The notes beneath the pieces were generated by a model. That model was not told where the DNA came from. It saw only the letters and a list, made by a program, of their open reading frames with translations, and did no database searches. This document shows positions 53,342 through 60,967 of a stretch of 64,000 nt of DNA, in pieces. The number at the start of each line of letters is the position of its first letter. Position 1 is the stretch's first letter. The DNA is from Actinomycetota bacterium (lineage in GTDB: Bacteria > Actinomycetota > Geothermincolia > Geothermincolales > RBG-13-55-18): contig JACIXC010000012.1 in NCBI GenBank assembly GCA_014360655.1, positions 1 through 64,000 on the forward strand, written 5' to 3'. A program made the translations under genes and the position numbers.

Positions 53342-53701
53342 ATGTTGATCTGCGTAGCTGCCGAGCAGGGAAAGGTCTGTGCGCATTTCGGCCATTGCGA
53401 GGAGTTCGCCATCTTCGAGGCGGAGGGAGGGGAGGTAAGACTTCGCGAGTATATGCCCAACCCCGGCCACGCTCCCGGCACACTCCCCCCCATGCTGAAG
53501 GACTGGGGGGTGACCCACGTGATAGCCGGCGGCATGGGCAACCGGGCAGTGGCCCTCTTCCGGTCCATGGGAATCGAGGTCGTCACGGGCGCTCAGGGTG
53601 AGCTCGAGGAGATCGCCCGGGCATTCGTCCGCGGAGACCTGGTCACGGAGGAGAACGTCTGCGACCACTCCGGTGAGCACGGGGCCGGTCACTGCCACTG
53701 A
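53342..53701 (+). CDS. NifX-like protein with C-terminal metal-binding tail
   Basis: 119 residues from ATG 53342, preceded by GGAGG at six bases. NifX-type landmarks: CAHFGHCEEFAIFE, GTLPPMLKDWGVTHVIAGGM, GNRAVALFRSMGIEVVTG. The C-terminus CDHSGEHGAGHCH is rich in Cys/His and suits metal binding. Last gene of the operon; a hairpin terminator follows. It differs from the first NifX-like protein in lacking the glycine-rich tail. Confidence 0.88.
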   Translation: MLICVAAEQGKVCAHFGHCEEFAIFEAEGGEVRLREYMPNPGHAPGTLPPMLKDWGVTHVIAGGMGNRAVALFRSMGIEVVTGAQGELEEIARAFVRGDLVTEENVCDHSGEHGAGHCH

Positions 53702-53753
53702 AGCGTCGAGGTGGGGCGATACGAACCGCTTAACCTTACTCGTGTCGATATTT

Positions 53754-53781
53754 AAGGGCCTGCGGCCGAGGACGCCCTTTT
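53754..53781 (+). terminator. Terminator of the Mrp/NifX operon
   Basis: AAGGGC (53754-53759) pairs with GCCCTT (53774-53779) followed by TTTT. The 14-base loop contains GCGGCCG, so the stem may be longer. Confidence 0.55.
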
Positions 53782-53986
53782 GACACGGCGCCTGTAACGC
53801 TCTGCCCGCGAAGCCATCCACGCCTTCCTTGCCCGCTTCCGAGTCTTTCCGGCTTACAGGATTTTACGGTGTATTTCGCGCTTGAAGTGCAGCGTTCATT
53901 TTCGGGATGCAACAAGCGCGCCTGGAGCTCGTGCCGGAGCCCTTGCTCCACGCCGGGCGACTTCCTCCTGGCGGTGTATATGGGCC

Positions 53987-54628
53987 TTATTCCGCGGCGG
54001 TCTTTATCTTCCCGTAATACGACTCGGCGAGGTATACGGGCTGCAGGGGGCAATGCCCGGTGACCCTGTCCTTGGTGGCCAGCACGGTGGTGAGCACCCT
54101 GGTGGTGGCGATGAAAATGGAGTCGTGGCCCACGCATAATCCCAGGAGGATGTTCAGCTGGGAGCCCTCTCTTTCCAGCACCAGGGCCTGGGCGGCGGGG
54201 TTGCAGGCTCCCTCGTAGGTGCCCGGGTTGATCTTCTCCTCGTCCCTCACGCCGAATCTTTCCTTGGAAATCCCTCCCAGCTTGCAGCAGACCGCGACCA
54301 CTTCGAACCCGCGGCTTTCCAGGATGTCGGCCAGGGTCGCCGCCTCCTTGCGCAACCCCACGCAAAAGGCGATCCCCAGCTTCTGCAATCCCAGCCTCCG
54401 CGCGAAGTCGATCATCTCCTCCACCCTGGTCTTGCGACAGTAATTGACGCCCTCCACCACCGAGGAAACGCGGGCAACCTCTGAAAGCTCCCCGCGGATC
54501 AGGTTCTCGCTCTCTTCTTCTATCTCCTCCTTGTACACGACGGAGGGGCAGAAGGCGGGGGCATGGTCGAAGACGTTCAGGTAGCATAGCGGGGCCGCGC
54601 AAGCGGTGCATTTTACGGGCTTCTTCAT
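53987..54628 (-). CDS. DUF1847 protein
   Basis: 213 residues. KCTACAAPLCYLN near the N-terminus, VEEMIDFARRLGLQKLGIAFC, EGACNPAAQALVL and LGLCVGHDSIF are DUF1847 landmarks. About nine cysteines are conserved in this metal-binding protein of unknown function, found mostly in anaerobes. AAAGGAG lies six bases before the ATG. It converges with the Mrp/NifX operon; a role in the same metal or redox system is only suggested by proximity. Confidence 0.85.
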   Translation of the reverse strand: MKKPVKCTACAAPLCYLNVFDHAPAFCPSVVYKEEIEEESENLIRGELSEVARVSSVVEGVNYCRKTRVEEMIDFARRLGLQKLGIAFCVGLRKEAATLADILESRGFEVVAVCCKLGGISKERFGVRDEEKINPGTYEGACNPAAQALVLEREGSQLNILLGLCVGHDSIFIATTRVLTTVLATKDRVTGHCPLQPVYLAESYYGKIKTAAE

Positions 54629-54701
54629 CTCCAGCTCCTTTCTTCCCGGGGGTTTCAGGATCTCCGTGGAATAGTTCTCCAGGGCCGGTTACCGCATCCC
54701 G

Positions 54702-54729
54702 ATTATGGGCATTCGTATCAGTATTGCAA
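54702..54729 (-). promoter_or_regulatory. Candidate promoter of the DUF1847 gene
   Basis: On the minus strand: TTGCAA (54724-54729), 16-base spacer, CATAAT (54702-54707), about 70 bases before the ATG. Confidence 0.45.
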
Positions 54730-54871
54730 GGCCACGATATCATAATCCGCCCGCTTTCCGAAAACCCCGGCAACAGGCCATTGAAGGCGCGTCTTCCCCG
54801 CTCTACGTGCGGCCCCTAACCCCCTCCCCGGTGCCACAAGCCGGGCCCCTCATCCCCCGGCCCTTGCATGG

Positions 54872-54877
54872 TATACT
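54872..54877 (+). promoter_or_regulatory. Extended -10 promoter of the CoA-binding gene
   Basis: TGGTATACT forms an extended -10 (TATACT at 54872-54877). No good -35 is seen at the usual distance. AAAGGAG lies 21 bases upstream of the ATG, further than normal. Confidence 0.4.
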
Positions 54878-54914
54878 CTCTTCCTGAAAGGAGTTCGCGA
54901 ACCGGGAATCCGCC

Positions 54915-55316
54915 ATGAGCGATTTTGACCTCACCAGGATGGGATGCATCGCGGTATTCGGCGCCACGCAGGACCGCTCCAAGTTCGGGTACAAGGTCCT
55001 CAAGGATCTCCAGCAGGGAGGTTACCGTGTCTACGGGATCAATCCCAATTACGATGAGATCGAAGGGTGCCCGTGCTTTCCCGGCATAGGGAGCCTGCCG
55101 CAGAAGCCGGACCTGCTCATATTCGTCGTACCGCCCGAGATCACCGAGAAAGCGGTGGTCGAGGCCCACGAGGCCGGCATCAGGAAGATATGGATGCAGC
55201 CCGGGTCGGAATCCAAGAGGGCAATAGCCTTCTGCGCGGAAAAGGGCATGGATGTCGTCCACGATGCCTGCATCATGATCTACAGAAGAGAAGGTGGCAG
55301 GGACCTGCCCGTATAG
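54915..55316 (+). CDS. CoA-binding domain protein (YccU-like)
   Basis: 133 residues, a single CoA_binding_2 Rossmann domain: IAVFGATQDRSKFGYKV (phosphate loop region), GYRVYGINPNYDEIEGCPCF, LLIFVVPPEITEKAV and the conserved IWMQPGSES. The closing DACIMI is also typical. These small proteins bind CoA or a CoA derivative, and some protect or acylate other proteins; function here is unknown. ATG 54915 is the only start that fits the domain. Confidence 0.88.
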   Translation: MSDFDLTRMGCIAVFGATQDRSKFGYKVLKDLQQGGYRVYGINPNYDEIEGCPCFPGIGSLPQKPDLLIFVVPPEITEKAVVEAHEAGIRKIWMQPGSESKRAIAFCAEKGMDVVHDACIMIYRREGGRDLPV

Positions 55317-55674
55317 TCCTCTCCCCCAATCGCCCCTCCTTTTCCTTACCTGGAAGGGCTGACGCGCGGAGGCTGAAGATACGGTGATCCCCCCTGCTTC
55401 TCCCCGGGTTTCCCGGAAAGGCAGGGACCTCCGCGGGTGCCTTTGCGCTGGTATTATTATGCATTAGCTAATAACCTGGGCGATGAGGCCCCGCTCAGGC
55501 GGAGGCGAGGAGATGCCCGGCTGCGACTCCTGGTCCGTGAGGTGTAGGACCGTTTTCTCATCCTCTTCTCTATAGGCCGGGAGATGATCACAGCAGCATC
55601 TATTTATTGACATATGCCCATATTAAGGGTATGCTCTATCCAGGAGATGTTATCCGGCGACGGGAGGTGAGAAT
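55317..55674. other. Intergenic region with possible promoters
   Basis: About 360 bases. TGGTATTAT (55450-55457) is a possible extended -10; a 20-codon open frame at 55512 has a Shine-Dalgarno but no similarity and is not called. The promoter at 55607 serves the following genes. Confidence 0.4.
55607..55635 (+). promoter_or_regulatory. Promoter of the tyrosine-rich/DUF5320 pair
   Basis: TTGACA (55607-55612), 17-base spacer, TATGCT (55630-55635). The ATG is 40 bases downstream, after GGGAGGTGAGAAT. Confidence 0.6.
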
Positions 55675-55890
55675 ATGCCACCGGGAGGAAGAGGTGGATG
55701 GGGAAAACCCTATCCCTACTGCAGGTGCTACCCCTGGCTTCCAAGGCGCTGGTGGGCATACCCGGGTTACGGATACGGGATACCCTACGCAGGTTTCGGG
55801 AATTATATCCCCTGGAACGTACCCAGGAGCGGCTACCCCCCGTATTCCCCTCCAGCGCCTTTCGCTCCAGGTAGTTGGCAGAACACTTAA
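55675..55890 (+). CDS. Small tyrosine/proline/tryptophan/glycine-rich protein
   Basis: 71 residues of biased composition: KPYPYCRCYPWLPRRWW, then YPGYGYGIPYAGFGNY and a PP-rich end. Two cysteines are spaced CRC. GGGAGGTGAGAATATG gives a good Shine-Dalgarno. No family recognised, but similar aromatic-rich small proteins accompany DUF5320 genes and NifX-like genes in anaerobes, as here. The bias could reflect an unstructured, metal- or membrane-binding chain. Confidence 0.6.
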   Translation: MPPGGRGGWGKPYPYCRCYPWLPRRWWAYPGYGYGIPYAGFGNYIPWNVPRSGYPPYSPPAPFAPGSWQNT

Positions 55891-55938
55891 GTATGAGCTT
55901 TCTCGCACCACGGCAATCAAGTCACGAGGAGGTGAAAA

Positions 55939-56247
55939 ATGGGAGGCTACGGCAACAGGAACATGTACCGCATGACGGGTCTTCCCGGTTGGATGAGGTT
56001 CGGTTACAGCCCCGGGTGGCAGGGGCGCAGCCCCAGCGGCCTGGGACCCTGCGCCGAATACCTGATGACCGGCAGGTGGCCTACGCCCCAGATGGAGCAG
56101 GCCTGGCAGCCCCGCCAGGCCACTGCGGGAGCAGGGTTTGCGATGGGCCCGGAGCAGGAACTCGACTTTCTCAAATCACGCGCAGACCTTCTCTCGCAAC
56201 AGCTCGAGAACGTGCGCAAGCGCATCGAGGAGCTGGAAAAGAAATAG
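55939..56247 (+). CDS. DUF5320-like small coiled-coil protein
   Basis: 102 residues. The N-terminal half is glycine/arginine/tryptophan-rich (GYSPGWQGRSPSGLGPC). The C-terminal half is a helix with EQELDFLKSRADLLSQQLEN and VRKRIEELEKK, the arrangement of DUF5320. Such proteins are common next to Mrp and NifX-like genes. AGGAGG precedes the start. It is 48 bases downstream of the tyrosine-rich gene and probably co-transcribed. Function unknown. Confidence 0.7.
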   Translation: MGGYGNRNMYRMTGLPGWMRFGYSPGWQGRSPSGLGPCAEYLMTGRWPTPQMEQAWQPRQATAGAGFAMGPEQELDFLKSRADLLSQQLENVRKRIEELEKK

Positions 56248-56417
56248 CCCTGGTGGCGTGGCGGAAAAGGCGGCCGGGTCTTGCCTGCTTTGGGCAGGCT
56301 CCCTACCCGGCGCCTTTCTTCCTTCTGTCCCAACGCTTCTCCGGCATCATAGCGATCTTGTTTAAATGTCACGGAGAGGAGAGTCCCGGGAAACGTCATC
56401 GCGATGAGCGGTTTAAA

Positions 56418-56699
56418 CGTCATTGCGAGGAGCGGAGCGACGAAGCAATCTCCTCCGGACTTCCCCCGGGCCATAAGCAAGCCCCGGCATTATTCGCTTT
56501 CTTCCCGGCGAGATTGCCGCGTCGGCGCTTGCGCGCCTCCTCGCAATGACGGCAACGGGGCAACACGTTGGTGCCTGACCCCACCTGTTGCCCCGTTGGT
56601 GCCTGACCCCACCTGTTGCCCCGTTGGTGCCTGACCCCACCTGTTGACACTGGGAAACGTCATTGCGAGGAGCGGAGCGATGCGGCGACCTCCTCCGGA
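56418..56699. repeat. REP-like elements and a 28-bp triple tandem repeat
   Basis: CGTCATTGCGAGGAGCGGAG and following bases occurs at 56418-56459 and 56658-56699, and a mirrored version (ending CCTCCTCGCAATGACGG) at 56510-56552, so transcripts could fold. Between them CGTTGGTGCCTGACCCCACC plus CTGTTGCC is repeated three times from 56566, 56594 and 56622. The element resembles REP-type repeats widespread in bacterial genomes. The region 56248-56831 has no supported gene. Confidence 0.8.
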
Positions 56700-56831
56700 T
56701 GAACGACCGTTTGTCCCCATTACCACCACGTATGATAATAAGTCATGGGGACGAATACATGATCGCGTGCCTCTTGCCCTTCGGCATCTACATGGACAAG
56801 GTCGGCAGGATAAACAGAGGGGGTAGGAACG

Positions 56832-57497
56832 ATGAAAGCCACGAAAGCAGCTGCGCTGTTGCTTTCCCTGGCCATGCTCGCGTTATCCGTGGTCTCCTGC
56901 GGCAATGCCGGCGAAAGCCCCGCCCCGCCGCAACCGGCGCCGCTCAAGGAAAACGGAACGGGAACTCCGCCCGCGGTCCAGCCATCATCCGGCGACACCG
57001 TGCTCATGGTCGTATGCCAGGACGGCTTCCAGGATATCGAGTACAACACGGTGCGCGGCGAGCTGGCCGCCGCCGGATACAAGGTGAGCGTGGCCGCCCC
57101 GCAGAAGGCGACGGCCTCCGGCGTATCCGGAACCAGCGTCGCCCCGGACCTCGCCCTGGCTGAGGCCCATGCAGCAGGTTACCTGGCGGTGGTCTTCATC
57201 GGGGGGCCGGGAACGGATTCTCTCTTCGATAACGAGGACGCGCACCGCCTGGCCATGGAAGCAGCGGAAGGGGGCAAGGTCCTGGCGGCCATATGCCTGG
57301 CCCCGGCGATCCTCGCCCGGGCCGGCTTGCTCGCGGGGAAGCGTGCCACCTCTTACCCGTCCGCCTCCGGCTACCTCACCACCGGCGGAGCCGACTACAC
57401 CGGCAGCGAGGTCGAGGTGGACGGCAACGTCATCACCGCCTCCGGCCCGGACGCGAGCCACGACTTCGCCCAGGCGATCATCGACGCCCTACGCTGA
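56832..57497 (+). CDS. DJ-1/PfpI-family lipoprotein
   Basis: 221 residues. A lipoprotein signal ends in the lipobox LSVVSC, so the protein is tethered outside the membrane. The class I glutaminase-like fold follows: VLMVVCQDGFQDIEYNTVR, VFIGGPGTD and AAICLAP with the nucleophile-elbow cysteine. PfpI/DJ-1 proteins act as proteases, chaperones or glyoxalase/deglycase-like enzymes in the cytosol. An exported, lipid-anchored version is unusual. The start region has GGGGG about six bases before the ATG. Confidence 0.85.
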   Translation: MKATKAAALLLSLAMLALSVVSCGNAGESPAPPQPAPLKENGTGTPPAVQPSSGDTVLMVVCQDGFQDIEYNTVRGELAAAGYKVSVAAPQKATASGVSGTSVAPDLALAEAHAAGYLAVVFIGGPGTDSLFDNEDAHRLAMEAAEGGKVLAAICLAPAILARAGLLAGKRATSYPSASGYLTTGGADYTGSEVEVDGNVITASGPDASHDFAQAIIDALR

Positions 57498-57521
57498 CCC
57501 GTGCTCCGGGATCCCCGTGTA

Positions 57522-58678
57522 TCACGCATCCGTGGACAGGCGGTCGAAGCTTTTGCGCTCCCAGTTCCGGAAGTAACGGGTCCACATCTTGAGCCAGGGC
57601 GCGGGAACCGCCGGTCGCTCCCTGAGCTCGCGCACCGTCGCCTTGAGGCATGGCCCGCCCATATTCCGGTAGCGAAAGGCCCCGATACCCCAGAAATCGC
57701 GTATCCTTTTCCTGAGCTCCTTCTCGTCCTCGCTCGCGATCACCTTCCGCATGTCCCACCGGCGCCAGTCCGTGATGCAGTGGATGAGGAAGGGTCCTCC
57801 TTCACCCGCTCCTCGTAGAGGCTCAGGAAACGCCGGGAGGTGTCACCGGCTTCCAGTACCTCGACGGCCATGTCGGCCGCTATGTCCGCGGAGAACCAGG
57901 CGGCCGGCACCCCATCGCACAGCTCGGTGCTCTCCAGGCCAGCCGCGTCTCCCACCAGGATCATGCCGTCCGTATGATTGGGCATGCCCCGCAGCCGCGG
58001 ATCCAACCCCACGAAGATCTCGAACCCCTCCCACGTGTGTGCCCGCAGCCTTATACGGGGTGCCACCTCGTCCCGCCACCAGGGCAGTTTCCCGGTCAGG
58101 TTCTCATGATAGACCTCGAAGAGCCTTCGCAGGTTGGGCACCCGCCCGCCGTCCAGGCGAAGGCACTGGTCCTGCATGAAATGGAGGCTGGAGTTGTAGG
58201 GCCAGGACATCAGGCCGTTTCCGTGTCCCAGGGGAGGCGCCACCTGCTGCTCATCCCAGCCCCAGCAGAAGCGCAGCTTGTACCCGAAGATGCGGTTCAC
58301 GTCCTCCTTGTCCATCTCATAATCGTAGACATCGGCCAGGGTAATGGCCTCGGGCGGGTACTTCTCGCGCACCCCCGCCTTTATCGCCAGCAGGCCCTGT
58401 GAACCCTCCGCGTCGATCACCAACCGGCAGGGGATGCGCTCCCCGCCGTCGGTCACCACCCCGCAGACGGCGCCATTGCCGTCGCGGATCACGTCCACCA
58501 CCGTGGTGGACGTGCGCAGCTCCACCCCCGATTCCACCGCACGGTTTGCTTCCCACTGGCAGAACGGCTTGCAGTAGGCGTTGTAGCCGAAGCTGAAGAT
58601 GGGGGAGAAGGGCCTGGGGACCTTGAGGGAATCGTCGATATCGATGTCCCCGGCGTCTATGTCCTTTATGGTGTTCAT
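57522..58678 (-). pseudogene. Decayed FixC-like FAD-dependent oxidoreductase
   Basis: The main frame (57740-58678) contains FSFGYNAYCKPFCQWEANRA, RLVIDAEGSQGLLAIKAGV, and the second FAD motif GMILVGDAAGLESTELCDG. The N-terminal dinucleotide-binding part is missing: no GxGxxG is found upstream. At about 57797 one base is lost or two are inserted; reading past it in the next frame gives FLIHCITDWRRWDMRKVIAS and the expected C-terminal part (57522-57752). A 5' truncation and a frameshift together indicate a pseudogene. The intact relative would feed electrons to a quinone or ferredoxin (FixABCX-like). Confidence 0.75.
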
Positions 58679-58948
58679 CAGATCGGCGACATCGTCGTCA
58701 GCGGTTCCACTGGTCTTTGCTTGGTACCTTGAACCAGCATGAATGAACCACGTTCATCTATCAAAGAGCGAATTTACACACAAAAGGGCACGTTATCTCC
58801 CCGGAATCCGCTTGCATGATGACGGCTTACGGCAGTCAACGGCTCATGGGATGATGAAGCGAGGCTCCAGGGCTGACCGGTTGCCGTACGTTGACACCCA
58901 TGGAAAAAGACGGGCCGGCACTTGTGAATACCGGCCCGGTTCCGTTAC

Positions 58949-59024
58949 TGGAGCCCCTGGGGAGAATCGAACTCCCGACACAGGGATTAGGAATCCCTTG
59001 CTCTGTCCACTGAGCTACAGGGGC
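58949..59024 (-). tRNA. tRNA-Arg (anticodon CCT)
   Basis: Complete cloverleaf on the minus strand: acceptor GCCCCTG/CAGGGGC, D arm GCTC...GAGC, anticodon stem AGGGA/TCCCT with loop TTCCTAA (anticodon CCT, reading AGG), T arm GGGAG TTCGATT CTCCC, and an encoded CCA end. Confidence 0.95.
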
Positions 59025-59135
59025 TCGATCTCTCTCCGGTTTCCCTGTCCGTTGTTTAAGTCAACCAAACCAAGAGTCGGCTCTCAGGTCATCTTAACCG
59101 TTACGCACCGTTTTTAACGTCCGTTATTATGGCCC

Positions 59136-59882
59136 TCACATGTTCATCATGTCCAGGTACCACTTGTCGCCTTCTTTGACCATCTGGAGCTCCGCGGGGG
59201 TTTCCGCGTCCTTGACGTCCTCCGTGCTCTCGGTTCCCGACTCGTCCACCACGGTGACCTTGCCCTCGACGATCTCCACCGTGGCCTTGTCGTCACCCTC
59301 CATTGTGGTCTTGTACTTCACGCCCGAGAACTTCATGCTCTTATAGGTCGAGAAGAACATGTCCTCGAAGAACTCGTCGATGCTCCCGTAATCGCCGTAT
59401 GAGAGCATGGACTCCAGGTATTCCAGGGAGGAGGGAGCGATGGTGCTCTTTAGCAGCTTCGCGTCCTTGTTTTCCATCGCCTTGAGGAAGTTCGCCGCCA
59501 CTTCCTCCGGCCCTCCCTTGCCTCCTCCTTCCCCACCGGTGAACCATTTCGGTCCCACTGCGAATCCCAGGAGAAGAACCACTATGGCGCCGACGACCAG
59601 CAGTCCCAAACCCCCGAAGAGGACGGCCTTGCCGCCCCCTCCCTTCTTGCCGCCCGCGGGCTGATAGTATCCGGGCGCGGGGGTGGCGGGTGGCGGCTGG
59701 TAGGAGGGTTGCATCCCCGCAGCCGGCGGGGCCGCTTCCCGTGGGGGTGGGGGTGTTGCAGCGCTCGGCGGTGGCGGCACCGTGGCGGCTTGCGTCGCCT
59801 CCGCCCGAGCAGGCGCCCCGCACTTGGGGCAGAAGGCGCTGCCCTCGCTCAGCTCGGAGCCGCATTTTTCACAAAAAGCCAT
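59136..59882 (-). CDS. Zinc-ribbon, proline-rich, single-span membrane protein
   Basis: 248 residues. The N-terminal zinc ribbon is FCEKCGSELSEGSAFCPKCG. Then a long proline/alanine/glutamine-rich linker, one transmembrane helix (VLFGGLGLLVVGAIVVLLLG) and an external domain with repeated charged pairs (KAMENKDAKLLKSTIAPSS). It shares architecture and ribbon with the protein at 9971-10570; external domains are only weakly similar. AAGGAGG lies six bases before the ATG. Function unknown. Confidence 0.8.
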   Translation of the reverse strand: MAFCEKCGSELSEGSAFCPKCGAPARAEATQAATVPPPPSAATPPPPREAAPPAAGMQPSYQPPPATPAPGYYQPAGGKKGGGGKAVLFGGLGLLVVGAIVVLLLGFAVGPKWFTGGEGGGKGGPEEVAANFLKAMENKDAKLLKSTIAPSSLEYLESMLSYGDYGSIDEFFEDMFFSTYKSMKFSGVKYKTTMEGDDKATVEIVEGKVTVVDESGTESTEDVKDAETPAELQMVKEGDKWYLDMMNM

Positions 59883-59975
59883 GAGAACCTCCTTAGTAGC
59901 TTGCCGTTCAAATCACTTAAACAATGATAAACGTTTTCACGCCCTAAATCCATGCGCCGCGACAACACGGAAGGT

Positions 59976-60045
59976 GCCTGCCGAAACGACCCGGCACCCG
60001 ACAAACCTGGAGGACTCCTGCCGAAACGACCCTGCACCTGATAAC
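59976..60045. repeat. 40-bp spaced direct repeat
   Basis: CCTGCCGAAACGACCC occurs at 59977 and 60017, followed by GCACC(C/T)GA(C/T)AA with small changes. It lies upstream of the cbiM promoter; no function is evident. Confidence 0.6.
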
Positions 60046-60121
60046 CGCATGCGCTGTTCGAAATGGCGTGAAGGTAGCCCGAAAGGCTCCAAGAGCGCTC
60101 AAAAGATGCACGTAAGGTATC

Positions 60122-60163
60122 CCCCAAGGCGCCCTTGACAAGCGCCTTGGGGCATTCTAATTT
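60122..60163 (+). promoter_or_regulatory. cbiM promoter with a perfect palindrome around its -35
   Basis: An 11-base perfect inverted repeat (CCCCAAGGCGC, 60122-60132; GCGCCTTGGGG, 60142-60152) encloses a TTGACA (60135-60140). TAATTT at 60158-60163 follows at 17 bases. The palindrome fits an operator overlapping the -35, or a hairpin in a longer transcript ending the preceding unit. No NikR or Fur consensus is visible. Confidence 0.55.
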
Positions 60164-60170
60164 TAAACAT

Positions 60171-60271
60171 GCCTGCTTAAGAAGGGCGGGCGAGATGAAA
60201 TAAGTAACAGGAACGGGAACCACGGAGGTTCCGCGGGGGATGTACCCCGGGAAGTTCCGTGTTTTTATTTT
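60171..60271 (+). promoter_or_regulatory. Transcription attenuator/riboswitch-like leader of cbiM
   Basis: Hairpin A: GCCTGC (60171-60176) with GCGGGC (60186-60191). Antiterminator: GGAACC (60216-60221) with GGTTCC (60227-60232). Terminator: CACGGA...CGGGG with CCCCG...TCCGTG (60221-60261) followed by TTTTTATTTT. Antiterminator and terminator share 60221-60232 and cannot coexist. No cobalamin-riboswitch B12 box (GCCACTG) is present between 59883 and 60286. Confidence 0.75.
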
Positions 60272-60286
60272 CAAGGAGGGAGAAAG

Positions 60287-60967
60287 ATGCACATACCCGA
60301 CGGTTTCCTCAACGCCGGAACCAGCATCGCCACCGGGGTGGTCGCCGCGGGAGCGGTGGGATACGGGCTGTACAAGGCACGGGAGGAACTGGACGAGAAA
60401 TCCGTTCCCCTGCTCGCCCTCTGCGCAGCCTTCGTGTTCGCCGCGCAGATGCTCAACTTCCCCGTGGCGGGCGGGACCAGCGGCCATTTCCTGGGCGGGG
60501 TGCTGGCGGCGGTCCTCCTGGGCCCATGGCTGGGCGGACTGGTGATCGCCCTGGTCTTGCTCATCCAGTGCCTGGGCTTCGCGGACGGCGGGCTCACGGC
60601 GCTGGGGGCCAACGTCTTCAACATGGCGGTCGTAGGAACCATCCTTTCATATTACATTTTCTACGGCGTGAAGTCGCTTCTCCCAAGGAGCAAGGCTTTT
60701 TTCCTGGCAGGCACGGGCGCGGTGGCCTGGCTCTCGGTGATGCTCGCCTCGGGCGCCTGCGCGGTGGAACTGGCAATATCCGGCACCTCGCCACTGGGAG
60801 TGGCCCTGCCGGCCATGCTGGGGGTGCACGCCATCATCGGGGTCGGAGAGGCGGTGATCACGGTGCTGGTGGTGAGCGTGGTGCTCGCGGTGCGCCCCGA
60901 TCTCGTACGTACTTATGACCTTCGTCCGGAAACGCCCGGTTTCAAGGGAGCGGAGGTGAGCAGGTGA
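60287..60967 (+). CDS. cbiM: Cobalt/nickel ECF transporter S component CbiM
   Basis: 226 residues. It starts MHIPDGFL; the free N-terminus, His2 and nearby residues bind the metal in CbiM/NikM. About seven transmembrane helices; landmarks are QMLNFPVAGGTSGHFLGG and GVHAIIGVGEAVIT. It is the metal-specific unit of an ECF transporter with the PDGLE protein, CbiQ and CbiO downstream. Whether the ion is cobalt or nickel cannot be decided from sequence. GGAGGG is six bases before the ATG. The leader carries an attenuator. Confidence 0.93.
   Translation: MHIPDGFLNAGTSIATGVVAAGAVGYGLYKAREELDEKSVPLLALCAAFVFAAQMLNFPVAGGTSGHFLGGVLAAVLLGPWLGGLVIALVLLIQCLGFADGGLTALGANVFNMAVVGTILSYYIFYGVKSLLPRSKAFFLAGTGAVAWLSVMLASGACAVELAISGTSPLGVALPAMLGVHAIIGVGEAVITVLVVSVVLAVRPDLVRTYDLRPETPGFKGAEVSR

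Noticed and set aside
49453-53701. Nitrogen-fixation cluster
   Set aside because: NifX-like domains alone do not indicate nitrogenase; no nifH, nifD, nifK or nifB gene is in the window.
56566-56649. CRISPR array
   Set aside because: The 28-bp units abut with no spacers and no cas genes are present.
58743-59117. 124-codon plus-strand frame over the tRNA
   Set aside because: It overlaps a complete tRNA-Arg on the other strand and has no family signature.
60122-60286. Cobalamin riboswitch upstream of cbiM
   Set aside because: No GCCACTG B12 box or other cobalamin core was found in 59883-60286, so only an unassigned attenuator is reported.
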